64,000 bases of DNA from Treponema denticola (GTDB lineage: Bacteria > Spirochaetota > Spirochaetia > Treponematales > Treponemataceae). The stretch is from NCBI RefSeq assembly GCF_024400535.1, contig NZ_CP038800.1, positions 2,542,001-2,606,000 of the forward strand. The letters run 5' to 3'. Below are positions 34,024-44,100 of the stretch, one piece after another. The first letter of the stretch is position 1. Every line of letters begins with the position of its first letter. Both the position numbers and the translations under genes were made by a program. The notes below the pieces were generated by a model. It was not told where the DNA came from, searched no databases, and was given only the letters and a program-made list of their open reading frames with translations.

Positions 34024-35492
34024 AAAAAAAGATATTTATTACACTATGTATAATTGCACTGTTGTTTTCATGCAAAACAACTCCGCCCGCCCCGAAAATT
34101 GAAGGGCTTGACAATGCAAGCAGCTTTATGAAGTCCAATGTTCCTTTGATCAGTGAATATAGCTTGGATAACGGAATTAAGGTAATTGTAAAAAAACAAG
34201 ATACCAATAGAATCTTCACAATGAGTGTAGTTTATTCAGGCGGTCTCGCCCTTATACCCCAAGGAAAAGACGGTTTGGAATCTTTAACTCTAAGTATGAT
34301 GCTGAGAGGTTCAAAAAAATATTCCTATGAAGACATAAAAAAAATATCTTCTGAAAACTCAAGTACCATGAGTGCAAATACCGGAATAGATCTTTCGTGG
34401 CTCAATTTGACTACCATCGACAAATACTGGAATCAAATGCTCGATGTTTTTACCGATTCGATCATAAATCCTGTCTTTAATGAAAAAGAATTGGAACTTG
34501 TAAAAAAAGCGGCTTTAATGGACATCAAAAAACGAATGAGCGATCCTTATGATTTTACCGTAACAAAGCTTCACGAAAAAATTTTTAAGGACCATCCTTA
34601 TTCTATCGAAAAAGACGGAACGGAAAGCTCCGTTTCAACTATAAAAATTGAAGACTTAAAACAATGGTATGCCGAAAAACTTACAGCCGATAGAATGTTC
34701 ATCGTTGCAGTAGGAAACTTTAAAACATCGGATCTCATTTCACAACTAAACAAAACCGTCGGTAAAATTCCTGTAAAACAAAATAAGATACCCGAAGTAA
34801 AAAAGCTTGACATAAAACAAAATCTTTTTACGGAAGCCTTTGAAGAGTCCAAGGGAATTGCTTACATAAGAGGAGACTATATAATTCCGCCCGTACAATC
34901 AAAAGATTTTACAACATTAAGATTTACCTATACAATCTTAAACGAACTTCTTTTTGAAATTGTAAGAACTCAAAATGCTGCTTGTTATTCGGTATGGACA
35001 AACGCTCACGGGTTTAATTCAACCTATGGCTCCCTTGTAGTCTTTAAATCGGATAAACCCACAAAAGCAAAGACAGCCTTTGATGAAGCGATTGCAGTAT
35101 TAGCTTCAGGACAAACAATTAACCTAAAAGGACAGGGAATAAAATCCGGTGAAGGAAGCGTAACAAAATCAAGCGGAAACACTTATGCACCGATTGCCGA
35201 AAACCTTGAAGCCTATAAATCCAAATTTATCAACGGCTTTTTCGGAAACCAACTTACCAATTCGGATGCAGCCGCTCAAATTATGTACAGTCAAGCCTAT
35301 TATGGAAATCCTTATGAGTATCTGCGAATGATAGATAAGATAAATGCAATTACCTCTGAGGATATTATAAGGGTTACAAATGATTATATAGTGAACGGAA
35401 AAGTAAGCTGGATAGTCGTTGCGGATTCCGCTACCTTGTCAAAACTGGATAAATCCAAGTTTATGAAATTTACCGGTAATGTAAAAAAATAA
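34020..35492 (+). CDS. M16-family peptidase-like lipoprotein, non-catalytic partner
   Basis: A 490-residue lipoprotein (KKKIFITLCIIALLFSC). It has the M16 fold opening (EYSLDNGIKVIVKKQDTNRI) and RTLGSKKY-like MLRGSKKYSY, but where HxxEH should be it has GLESLTLSMML, so the zinc ligands are lost. It probably helps bind substrate for the catalytic gene just upstream. The overlap (ATGA type) and shared promoter suggest equal amounts of both subunits. Both are exported, the first soluble and this one lipid-anchored. Confidence 0.9.
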   Translation: MKKKIFITLCIIALLFSCKTTPPAPKIEGLDNASSFMKSNVPLISEYSLDNGIKVIVKKQDTNRIFTMSVVYSGGLALIPQGKDGLESLTLSMMLRGSKKYSYEDIKKISSENSSTMSANTGIDLSWLNLTTIDKYWNQMLDVFTDSIINPVFNEKELELVKKAALMDIKKRMSDPYDFTVTKLHEKIFKDHPYSIEKDGTESSVSTIKIEDLKQWYAEKLTADRMFIVAVGNFKTSDLISQLNKTVGKIPVKQNKIPEVKKLDIKQNLFTEAFEESKGIAYIRGDYIIPPVQSKDFTTLRFTYTILNELLFEIVRTQNAACYSVWTNAHGFNSTYGSLVVFKSDKPTKAKTAFDEAIAVLASGQTINLKGQGIKSGEGSVTKSSGNTYAPIAENLEAYKSKFINGFFGNQLTNSDAAAQIMYSQAYYGNPYEYLRMIDKINAITSEDIIRVTNDYIVNGKVSWIVVADSATLSKLDKSKFMKFTGNVKK

Positions 35493-35536
35493 AACTTTAA
35501 GGTAATCCAAAAACCTTAATTCAAAATTCAAAATTG

Positions 35537-35584
35537 AAAATCAAGACCGGTTAAAGAGTTAAAATTCTTATCGGTCTTGATTTT
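35537..35584 (+). terminator. Rho-independent terminator of the M16 operon
   Basis: AAAATCAAGACCG (35537-35549) pairs with CGGTCTTGATTTT (35572-35584) over a 22-nt loop, and the right arm ends in five T. The -35 box of the cobalamin operon promoter lies inside the right arm. Confidence 0.65.
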
Positions 35585-35605
35585 TGAGGCCATTCTCATT
35601 ATACT
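35577..35605 (+). promoter_or_regulatory. Promoter of the cobalamin operon
   Basis: TTGATT (35577-35582), 17-nt spacer, TATACT (35600-35605). The leader to cbiK is 38 bases; no cobalamin riboswitch is visible in it. Confidence 0.6.
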
Positions 35606-35643
35606 TGTTAGATAGTTGATTGAAAACACCTAAAGGAAACAAA

Positions 35644-36399
35644 ATGAAAAAGGCCATCGTAATTGCAAGTTTCGGTACAAGCTATGCCGAAACAAGAGAA
35701 AAAACTATTGATACTATCGAAAAAGAAGCAGCCGGCAGGTTTAAAGATTATGAAATTTTTAAAGCCTATACTTCAAACATGGTTAGAGCCATTCTTAAAA
35801 AAAGAGACTCCATCAATGTTGCATCTCCCAAAGAGATTATCCAAGAACTAAAAGGAAAAGACTTCTCCGAAATTTACATACAACCGACTCATATAATTCC
35901 GGGAGAAGAATATGAAAAGCTGCAATTTGAAAATACGATTTTGGGTCAACCCCTCTTACATGAAAATGCAGACTTGGATGAAATTATAAAAGCTCTCGAA
36001 TTAAAAAAGCCCCAAGATGATACGGCAATAGTTTTTATGGGACACGGTTCTTCACATGAGGCAGATAAATTCTACGAGATCATGCAAAATAAACTCAATT
36101 CGCAGGGTCTTGAAAATGTCTTGATAGGAACAGTTGAAGGCTCCGTAGAACTAAAGGATATCTTACCTATTCTTGCCGAACGCAAAATAAAAAAAATTGA
36201 GCTTTATCCGTTCATGATGGTTGCAGGCGACCATGCCCACAACGATATGGCAGGAGATGAAGAAGACAGCTGGTTCACCATTTTAAAAAATGAGGGCTAC
36301 GAGGTTAATGCCAATCTAAAAGGCTTGGGCGAATATCCTATGATCCGCGAAATACTTTACAAGTCTTTAGAAAATACAATCAATTGCCATAGAGGTTAA
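35644..36399 (+). CDS. cbiK: Sirohydrochlorin cobaltochelatase
   Basis: This 251-residue enzyme inserts cobalt into sirohydrochlorin in the anaerobic cobalamin pathway. The N-terminus KKAIVIASFGTSYAETREKT, the active-site segments IVFMGHGSSHEADKFYEIMQ (His) and ELYPFMMVAGDHAHNDMAG (metal-binding His pair) are all family-typical. I chose ATG 35644 because AAAGGAA is five bases upstream and family members begin MKKAI. It has no signal peptide, so it is cytoplasmic. The next gene, cbiL, starts 1 base after its stop. Confidence 0.93.
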   Translation: MKKAIVIASFGTSYAETREKTIDTIEKEAAGRFKDYEIFKAYTSNMVRAILKKRDSINVASPKEIIQELKGKDFSEIYIQPTHIIPGEEYEKLQFENTILGQPLLHENADLDEIIKALELKKPQDDTAIVFMGHGSSHEADKFYEIMQNKLNSQGLENVLIGTVEGSVELKDILPILAERKIKKIELYPFMMVAGDHAHNDMAGDEEDSWFTILKNEGYEVNANLKGLGEYPMIREILYKSLENTINCHRG

Positions 36400-36400
36400 A

Positions 36401-37069
36401 ATGAAAAATATTTTCGCGGTAGGAACAGGTCCGGGGTCTCCGGAGTATCTTACACTACAGGCAGTAAAAGCTCTTGAAAATGCAGACCTTATTTTTGCTC
36501 CCAACAATAAGGGAAAAAATATGGCCCTAGATACGGTAAAAGATTTTATAAAAGACAAAGAAGTTTTGTTTCTTGATTTCCCTATGGGCTTTGTATCTGA
36601 AGAAGATTATAAAATTCAAGCCGAAAAAATACTTAAAAAAACCAAAGAAAATTCGAATACCCTTATTTTAACTATAGGCGATCCTATGATATACAGCACA
36701 TTTATTTACATGATGCCCTATTTTCAAATACCGGAAATCAATTTGCAAATTATCTCAGGAATTCCTTCTGCAGTGGCTGCTGCAGGAAGAGCACAAATTC
36801 CTCTTGCCGAAAAAGCTGAGGTGCTTACAATCACAGATCATTTAAATGAAGAAGTTTTAAATTCATCTTCATCTATAGCTCTTTTAAAAACATCGAAACA
36901 AAAAAGTCTTATACTAAAAGAATTTGAAAAAAACGGTTTTGACTATGTTTATATAAAAAGAGCAACAATGGAACATGAATCAATCCTCTCCAAAGATAAA
37001 AAAGAAAAAATTTTAGAAGACGAAGATTATATATCCTTAATCATCGCCCGCAAACAAAAAGGAAATTAG
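36401..37069 (+). CDS. cbiL: Precorrin-2/cobalt-precorrin-2 C20-methyltransferase
   Basis: A 222-residue SAM-dependent methyltransferase acting on cobalt-precorrin-2. KNIFAVGTGPGSPEYLTLQA is the family's glycine-rich motif 1, TLILTIGDPMIYSTF motif 3, and IISGIPSAVAAAGRAQIPLA motif 4 with the family-specific proline loop. Length is normal. With cbiK upstream and a damaged cbiA downstream it forms a very short cobalamin operon; the other methylation and ring-contraction genes are absent from the window. Confidence 0.92.
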   Translation: MKNIFAVGTGPGSPEYLTLQAVKALENADLIFAPNNKGKNMALDTVKDFIKDKEVLFLDFPMGFVSEEDYKIQAEKILKKTKENSNTLILTIGDPMIYSTFIYMMPYFQIPEINLQIISGIPSAVAAAGRAQIPLAEKAEVLTITDHLNEEVLNSSSSIALLKTSKQKSLILKEFEKNGFDYVYIKRATMEHESILSKDKKEKILEDEDYISLIIARKQKGN

Positions 37070-37072
37070 AAG

Positions 37073-38362
37073 ATGAAAGGCATAATGATTTCCGCCCCGA
37101 ACAGCAATTCGGGAAAAACTATCATATCTTCAGCCCTTCTTTATTCTTTAAAAAAAGAAGGCTTTGATATTTCCGCTTTTAAAACAGGCCCCGATCAGGT
37201 TGACCGCAAAATACTGGAAATCATCTCAGGCAAAAGAGCCGGAAACCTCGATCCATTTATGATGGATCAAAATGGAATGGAGTTTTCGCTCAATATTTCA
37301 AACTCGGAATACGCCCTTATTGAGGGAGTGATGGGCTGCTTCGACGGAATGGGAACTACCTCGGAAAATTCTTCCTTTGATACGGCAGAAAAAATCGGAA
37401 GCGATATTGTTTTGGTTTACGCACCGCAGGGCGAAATGTTTACGCTTATTCCAAAACTTAAAGGAATGATCGAATTTTCAAAAAACAGAATAAAGGGAAT
37501 TATACTTAATAAACTCAACCCTAAACTTTTTCCTCTTTACAAGAAGATGATTGAGGATAATCTTGCTCTGCAAGTCTTAGGCTTTTTTCCTAAAATTTCC
37601 GAATTCGAAATTGAAGAATCATGTCTCGGCCTCGACATAGATGAACGGCTAAAGGATAAAAAATTTTTAGATGTTCTATATAAAATCGTAAAAGAAAATA
37701 TAGACATTCAAAAACTTTTAAACTTATTTCAGCCTCTTAAAACAGGGAACAAGATAGAAATAAAAAAAACGAATACACGCACTGCAATCGCAATGGATGA
37801 GGCCTTTAATTTATATTATTCCGAAAATATCTTTTTACTTGAAAACAGCACTGAGGTAAATTATTTTTCGCCCCTTAAAGATACGGAACTGCCTGACTGT
37901 AAGTTTCTATATTTCGGAAGCGGCTAAATAAATAAATACAAGGATGCTCTTTCTCAAAATATTAAAATAAAAACGGCAATCAAAAAGTTTGCTGAAGCCG
38001 GCGGAAAAATCCTAGCTGAAGGCGAAGGTCTATCCTATCTTTTTGAAGACCTGGACGGTTTTAAAATGTGCGGAATTTTTCAAGGTTCGGTTGAGAGTAC
38101 AAGAACCCTGCAAAATTTCGGATATAAACAACTTGAATTTATGCAGGACTGTATTTTAGGAAAAAAAGGAACTATCTTAAATGCCGCCGAATACCATAAA
38201 TCAAAAGCATTAACTGAAATTCCTCCTATTTTCACAGTTAAAAAACCTTGTTCAACTTTGAGTTTTAAAGATGCTTATATATATAAAAACTGTTTAGGTC
38301 TTTTTCAAAACATCCATTTTATATATAATATTGAAAATTTTTATAATTTGATACAAATTTAG
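37073..38362 (+). pseudogene. cbiA: Cobyrinate a,c-diamide synthase with in-frame stop and altered active site
   Basis: The first 284 codons form the ATP-binding half of CbiA: MISAPNSNSGKTIISSALLY, FKTGPDQVDRKILEIISGKR and ALIEGVMGCFDGMGTTSE. The frame is cut by a TAA (37925-37927), then continues in the same frame as INKYKDALSQN to 38362 with the glutamine-amidotransferase half. Here the catalytic Cys of the usual ECGG motif is lost: the sequence reads LAEGEGLSYL. The His of the EYH motif remains (NAAEYHKS). Both changes suggest a gene in decay, unless the stop is read through and free ammonia is used. Confidence 0.8.
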
Positions 38363-38389
38363 ACGGTAAATTTTATTTTTCAAAAAATA

Positions 38390-38418
38390 TAGACTTTTTC
38401 TTTAGAATATAATATAAT
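38390..38418 (+). promoter_or_regulatory. Promoter of the HD-GYP gene, leaderless arrangement
   Basis: TAGACT (38390-38395), 17-nt spacer, TATAAT (38413-38418). ATG 38426 begins after a gap of 7 bases with no Shine-Dalgarno. Confidence 0.6.
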
Positions 38419-38425
38419 ATTAGGT

Positions 38426-39679
38426 ATGACAGAAAAAAATAAATATAAAGAGCTGTCAAAGGAACAAATTCTCATCAAAATCCTTGAAACGGAATCTTTG
38501 ATACACAGTGTTCAAGACGTTGATGTTCTTTTAGAGCAAATACTTACTGAAGCTCGGAGTGTTGTAAATGCTGATGCCGGTTCAATATATATAGCTGAAG
38601 GGGACAGGCTTGCAATACGATACGCCCAGAATAACACCCTGCAAAAAAAACTTCCGGCAGGAACAAAGCTTCCTTATATCTTTTTTGATTTTCCTATAGA
38701 TAATCATACAATAGCCGGATACGCAGCAAATACAAAAACACTTATAAATATTCCGGATGTTTACAATATTGATGCCGATAAACCTTTTAAGTTCGGCAAA
38801 GCTACGGATGAAAAAACAGGCTATAAGACCGTTTCAAATTTAACTATCCCTATTCTTTCTATGTCGGGAATGCTCTTGGGAGTCCTTCAAGTACTAAATG
38901 CCCTTAACAAAGATGGTCAACCGGAAGCCTTTTCTCATGATGATGAAATTTATCTAAGTCATTTCGCTTCAAATGCCGGAATAGCTCTTGAACATGCTTT
39001 TATAACAAGGGCAATGGTTATGCGTATGATCAAGACGGCTGAACTACGCGATCCGCGGGAAACGGGAATGCATGTAAACAGAGTTGCAAATTATTCCGTT
39101 GAAATTTATGATAGATGGGCATTTAATAACAGCATACCTATGTCCGAGCAAACAAAATACCGTGACTACCTAAAAATTGCATCGATGCTTCATGACATTG
39201 GAAAAGTCGCAATTTCGGATCTGATTTTAAAAAAAGCCGGAAAGTTAACCGATGAAGAATTCTCGGTTATGAAAACCCATACATGGCTGGGAGCCCGTTT
39301 GTTTAATGGAAATGACTCCCCTCTTGATAAGCTCTCAATGGAAATAGCTTTGCGCCATCATGAAAACTGGGATGGGACAGGTTATCCCGGACATATTGAT
39401 ATAGAAACGGGAGCCCCGCTAAAAACGGATAAAAAAACAGGCTATGCACAAGGACTTAGAGGAGAAGAAATCCCTCTTGGAGCAAGAATTGTAGCAATGG
39501 CCGATGTCTACGATGCCCTTTCTTCAAAGCGCTCCTACAAAGACTCATGGACCGAAGAAGACATACTTGAAGAATTAAAGAAAATGAGCGGAAAGAAATT
39601 CGATCCGGAAATAGCAAAAGCTTTCTTTGAAGTGCTTGAAAGAATCCAAGCCATTAAAGCCCATCTTGCAGATGAATAG
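38426..39679 (+). CDS. GAF plus HD-GYP cyclic-di-GMP phosphodiesterase
   Basis: A 417-residue signalling enzyme. Residues about 20-185 form a GAF sensor domain (ARSVVNADAGSIYIAEGD). The HD-GYP domain follows: RDPRETGMHVNRVANYSVEI, MLHDIGKVAI with the HD pair, MKTHTWLGARL, and RHHENWDGTGYPG with the GYP motif intact, then GARIVAMADVYDAL. Family members hydrolyse c-di-GMP and affect motility and attachment. It has no membrane segment. The start lies almost on the promoter. Confidence 0.95.
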   Translation: MTEKNKYKELSKEQILIKILETESLIHSVQDVDVLLEQILTEARSVVNADAGSIYIAEGDRLAIRYAQNNTLQKKLPAGTKLPYIFFDFPIDNHTIAGYAANTKTLINIPDVYNIDADKPFKFGKATDEKTGYKTVSNLTIPILSMSGMLLGVLQVLNALNKDGQPEAFSHDDEIYLSHFASNAGIALEHAFITRAMVMRMIKTAELRDPRETGMHVNRVANYSVEIYDRWAFNNSIPMSEQTKYRDYLKIASMLHDIGKVAISDLILKKAGKLTDEEFSVMKTHTWLGARLFNGNDSPLDKLSMEIALRHHENWDGTGYPGHIDIETGAPLKTDKKTGYAQGLRGEEIPLGARIVAMADVYDALSSKRSYKDSWTEEDILEELKKMSGKKFDPEIAKAFFEVLERIQAIKAHLADE

Positions 39680-39685
39680 TTTTTA

Positions 39686-40045
39686 TTAAGTCCTAAAATA
39701 AAAAATATAGATAAGCAACAAAGCCAAAGCGCCTATAGCAAGGCTGTAAATCCACCAAGGAAGAGGATCATCGTACCTATTGGATTTATATTTTGAGCGG
39801 TATTCTTTTAGTTTATTCCTATGATATTTTTTTGTGTTCTTATTGGAGTCGGAACTTACAGCAAAGCCGCAAGAGGGGCATCCGTTTATAAATTCATCCG
39901 TATGCCCCATATAATTACAAGAAGGGCATCTTACCGAAGCAAAAAAACGTCCGCAATGAGGACATACCTTAGTATTCCGTTTTACCTCTTTCCCGCAGTT
40001 TTCGCAAAAAAACTTAGGCAGATGCCCTTTTTCTACCTTGCCCAT
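39686..40045 (-). CDS. Double zinc-ribbon protein with C-terminal membrane anchor
   Basis: A 119-residue protein. Four CxxC pairs lie in the first 60 residues (FFCENCGK, KVCPHCGR, VRCPSCNY, GCPSCGF), making two zinc ribbons. A basic linker follows and a single membrane helix (WIYSLAIGALALLLIYIFYF) ends the protein, so it should be tail-anchored with the ribbons in the cytoplasm. It is the last gene of the ileS-lipoprotein-FmdB run. Function is unknown. Confidence 0.75.
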   Translation of the reverse strand: MGKVEKGHLPKFFCENCGKEVKRNTKVCPHCGRFFASVRCPSCNYMGHTDEFINGCPSCGFAVSSDSNKNTKKYHRNKLKEYRSKYKSNRYDDPLPWWIYSLAIGALALLLIYIFYFRT

Positions 40046-40051
40046 AAAATC

Positions 40052-40297
40052 CTAGTGCTTACATGTTGAGCATGAAGATGAAGAACAACCTGAACAGCCG
40101 CCTGATGCAGCTTTTGGAGCAGAAGAATCGTTTACATAAAAACCGGATCCTCTAAAGTTAATTCCTAAACCTCCGGAAATAACTCTTCTTACAGGTTTAC
40201 CGCACTCAGGACATACGGATATAGGTTCATCACTCATTCGCTGAAAAACCTCAAAATCATGACCGCAAGAATCGCAGACATACTCATAAGTTGGCAT
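40052..40297 (-). CDS. FmdB-family zinc ribbon protein
   Basis: An 81-residue protein. MPTYEYVCDSCGHDFEVFQR and SVCPECGKPVRRVISGG are the FmdB/CxxC_CXXC_SSSS family signature, with two CxxC pairs. The tail is rich in Ser, Cys and Gly (GGCSGCSSSSC), as usual in this family, and ends in CKH. It was first named as a putative formamidase regulator; its real role is unknown. The ribosome-binding site is GGGAG. It sits 6 bases before the double zinc-ribbon gene. Confidence 0.92.
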   Translation of the reverse strand: MPTYEYVCDSCGHDFEVFQRMSDEPISVCPECGKPVRRVISGGLGINFRGSGFYVNDSSAPKAASGGCSGCSSSSCSTCKH

Positions 40298-40311
40298 CTT
40301 TAAACTCCCAT

Positions 40312-41157
40312 TTAATAATTATATAAAGACTTTATTATTTCGATAATTTTAGCTTCAGTAACGGATCTGTTTTCTATAATCAGCTTATTCTCTTCAAGTT
40401 TTACATCAGCTTTAAGCTGATTTTTAAAAAACAATCTCAATAAGGAAGCCGTCATCAAATTTTTAGTTTCGATACTTAAATCGTATAGATATTCATTTTC
40501 AACTTCCGGATTCTTTTTTAAGTACATCTCTATTACACCTACAGGAAGCCCGAGCTGAACCCCTATTATCTGTCCTAAAAAAAAGTCCCCGTTTTTTACA
40601 AAGAGCCCTATATCCTGAGAACCGGAATTTACAAGGGCATCAAAACGCTGTGGAAAAAGAGCTTCCTCAGGCTTATTCAACTTTCCTAAAAAAACTTCCA
40701 TATTCTGCCTGTCATTAGGGCCCATAACCAGACAGGCTATTTGAGGAGATGGAATAGAAACATCAACATAGGACGATTTATAATACTTATACTTTTCCTT
40801 TGTTTTTTTAGGCTCCCATCCGTTCTTCTTCTTAAAAATACTGTCAGTCATTCCGTATGGATATTTACCAGTAGAACAAATCCTAATTTCCGTAAGCCTG
40901 TCTTTTATAAATACACCGGAATATACTGCTGTAGTCCGGCTCAAGGCCTGCTTCATGGAGTCTCCGCCGACAGAAGTCAAAATAGGCTCCGCTATTTTTT
41001 TATTTTTCTCGATAGGCATATAAATATACATATCGGCATCATCGCCTATCATGCCGAAGGGTCTTACAATCCCCGGAAGAGGCGGTGCGGTTTTACATGA
41101 AGCAAAAACCAAAATAAAAATGAGTGCAGCAAGGGTATTTCTAATTATTCTTTTCAA
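40312..41157 (-). CDS. Hypothetical lipoprotein, overlapping the end of ileS
   Basis: A 281-residue lipoprotein that I do not recognise. I chose the TTG at 41157 because GGGAGATTGGAA precedes it at the right distance and it yields a clean signal peptide (MKRIIRNTLAALIFILVFASC, first residue read as Met). This start overlaps the ileS stop by 17 bases, so translation is probably coupled to ileS. The mature part begins CKTAPPLPGIVRPFGMIGDD and has mixed alpha/beta character. A start at 41175 (ATG) would add six residues. Confidence 0.7.
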   Translation of the reverse strand: MKRIIRNTLAALIFILVFASCKTAPPLPGIVRPFGMIGDDADMYIYMPIEKNKKIAEPILTSVGGDSMKQALSRTTAVYSGVFIKDRLTEIRICSTGKYPYGMTDSIFKKKNGWEPKKTKEKYKYYKSSYVDVSIPSPQIACLVMGPNDRQNMEVFLGKLNKPEEALFPQRFDALVNSGSQDIGLFVKNGDFFLGQIIGVQLGLPVGVIEMYLKKNPEVENEYLYDLSIETKNLMTASLLRLFFKNQLKADVKLEENKLIIENRSVTEAKIIEIIKSLYNY

Positions 41158-44100
41158 TTCCAATCTCCCATTCATAATCGCCGGCTTCAACAAGGCTTGT
41201 TTTAATGGAACCGAGCTTTGTCAATTCTCCGGTTTTAAGCCAAGAGGATTGCACAGTCAAGGTTTCATCACAAACATAGTCCTTAAAAAGCTCAAAAGCT
41301 TTTTCCAGCTCTTTATTATCGGCATTTTTTTGAGAGGCTGAAAGATAAAGTTTAATTCTATCGGTAACATCAAGGCCGCATTCCTTACGCAAGGTCTGAA
41401 TACCTCTTACCAAGTCCCTGATATAACCTTCCATCAAAAGCTCTTCAGTCAGCTCGGTATTAAGACCTACGGTTAGGGTTCCTTCATTTACTATTTTTAA
41501 GGAGGCCTTTTCGATTCTATTTATCACAATTTTATCGGCGGTTATTTCTACCGATTTTCCTTCGATGTCGATACTTAAAGTAGCTCCCTCCATTATGTTT
41601 TGAATTTCACTTGAATTCATCTGTTCAATTATGGCAGCAGCCTTTTTCATAAGGGGGCCTAATTCTTTTCCGAGAACTTTAAAATTAGCCTTGGCCGAAT
41701 ATTCTACAAGCTCATCTTCTTTTTCGTGGAAGATAACCTCTTTAACATTGAGCTCCTCGATTATGCTTTCTTCCATTTCCAAAAGAACTCTTTTTTCTTC
41801 GGGATTGAGAGTTACTATTTCGACTGCCTTTAAGGGCTGCCTTATCTTTAAGTTAAACTGATAACGCAGGGCTCTTCCCATTGAAACAGCCTTTTGAACC
41901 GTCTTCATTTTAAATTCCAGCTCACTGTTTCTTATCTTTTCGTTATACTCGGGATAGTCTGCAAGATGGATAGAAAGAGCATCGCTTTCGGTCCGTAAAT
42001 TCTGCCAAATGCTTTCCGTAATAAACGGCACTACCGGAGCCGCAACAAGAGAAAATTTCTTTAAGGCACGGTAGAGGGTCTCGTAGGCTTGAGCCTTGTC
42101 CCCGTCATTTTCGCTTTTCCAAAAGCGGCGGCGGGAACGGCGGATATACCAGTTATTTAAAAGGTCAATATATTCTACCATCGGCGGAATAGCTTGAGCA
42201 AGGTCATACTTGTCGAGAGCTTCCGTTACATCGGCAACAAGTTTTTCGGTTACCGATAAGATCCACAGGTCTAAGGGATTATTTAATTTAGCTAAAAATT
42301 CTTCTACCCCCTCATCCTTTCCGTCAAGCTTTGCATTATGAGGAGGCTTTACTCCGTCTATATTGGCATAGGTTATATAGAAACTGTAGCTGTTCCAAAA
42401 AGGAATTAAAATTCCTTTAAGAACATCTCGCACTCCTTCATCAGAATATTTTAAGTCGTCAGCCTTTACAACATTCGAGTTCATCAAAAAGAGCCGGAGG
42501 GCATCAGCGCCGAATTGTTTTATAACCTCGTTGGGATCGGTGTAGTTGCGTAAGGACTTTGACATCTTCTTACCGTCCTCGGCAAGCACAAGGCCGTTTA
42601 CGATACAGTTTTTAAAGGCCGGCTCATCAAAAAGAGCCGCCGCTAAAATCGTTAAAGTATAAAACCATCCGCGGGTCTGATCCAAACCTTCTGAAATAAA
42701 ATCGGCAGGGAAGTTTTTTTCAAAGTGTTCTTTGTTTTCAAAAGGATAGTGCTGCTGAGCATAGGGCATCGAACCCGACTCAAACCAGCAGTCCAAAACT
42801 TCAGGCACACGCTTCATCGTTCCGCCGCATTTTTTACAGGGAATACTTATCTTATCGACAAAGTGCTTGTGCATATCTTCAGGGAACACGCCTGAAAGAT
42901 CTTTTAATTCCTCCCTGCTTCCCACACAAATTGTTTCACCGCAATCGGCACACTTCCAAATAGGAATTGGATTTCCCCAATACCGGTTTCGGCTGATAGC
43001 CCAGTCTCGTGCACCCTCAAGCCATTTTCCGAAGCGGCCTGTCTTTATATGGTCGGGCTGCCAATTTATTTTTGAGTTAGCATTAAGGAGCTTATCCTTT
43101 ATCTTTGTAACCGAAACAAACCAACTTGCAACGGCCCTGTATATCAATGGGCTTGAGCATCTCCAGCAATGCGGATAGGAGTGTAAAATCTGAGCCCGCT
43201 TAAAGAGCTTGTCTTCGGCTTTTAACTTTTCCATAATTTGCTTGTCTGCATCTTTTACAAAAAGGCCTTGGTAGTCGGAAACTTCGTTAGTGAATTTACA
43301 TTCGGCATCGACAGGACAAACGGTCGGAACTCCGGTATCTTTAAATATCCGGTTATCGTCTTCACCGAAGCCGGGAGCCGTGTGAACAATTCCCGTTCCG
43401 TCCTCGGTTGTAACAAAGTCGCCTATCAAAACCCTAAAGGCACCCTGCCCCGCTTCAGCGTTTTTTCCGTCTTCATCTGCGGCGAGGTTTTTAAAATAAG
43501 GAAAGAGGGGCTCATACCGCAAGCCTTCAAGCTCTGCACCCTTCCTTGTCCAAATCAGCTTATACTCTTTTGCTTCTTCTTTTCCGTTCTTTGCAAAATA
43601 AGCTTCAAGCCGAGGCACGGCCATTATATAGTGAGCTCCGTCATATTCTATTAAGGCATAGTCGATATCCGCACCCACAGCAAGCCCGAGGTTACTCGGC
43701 AAAGTCCAAGGAGTGGTTGTCCATGCTAAAAGATAGGTATCGGAAGGAAGAGCGTTTTTTCCCTCAAAGGCCTTGCCTGCAGGAGAAGTCTTTACAGGCG
43801 AAAGAGCTTTAAAGCGTACGGTTATTGCAGGGTCATGAACATCCTTGTAGCCGCCTAAGTTAAGCTCATGGTTTGAAAGAACCGTAGAACACCTCGGACA
43901 ATATGGAAGAATATAGTAGCCTTCATACAAAAGGCCTTTTTCCCAAAGACTTTTCATAATCCACCAAATAGATTCCATAAAGGCCGGTTCCATGGTCTTA
44001 TAATCGTTTTCAAAGTCAACCCAGCGGCCTAAGCGTGTAATCGTTTGTTTCCATTCTTTTACATAACGCAAAACGCTGGCACGGCAGGCTTCGTTAAATT

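Noticed and set aside
35493-35643. Cobalamin riboswitch before cbiK
   Set aside because: The space holds only a terminator hairpin and a promoter with a 38-base leader; no riboswitch core is visible.
41631-41861. Several plus-strand frames inside ileS, for example this one, and others at 42867 and 43238
   Set aside because: They are antisense shadows of the well-supported ileS gene.
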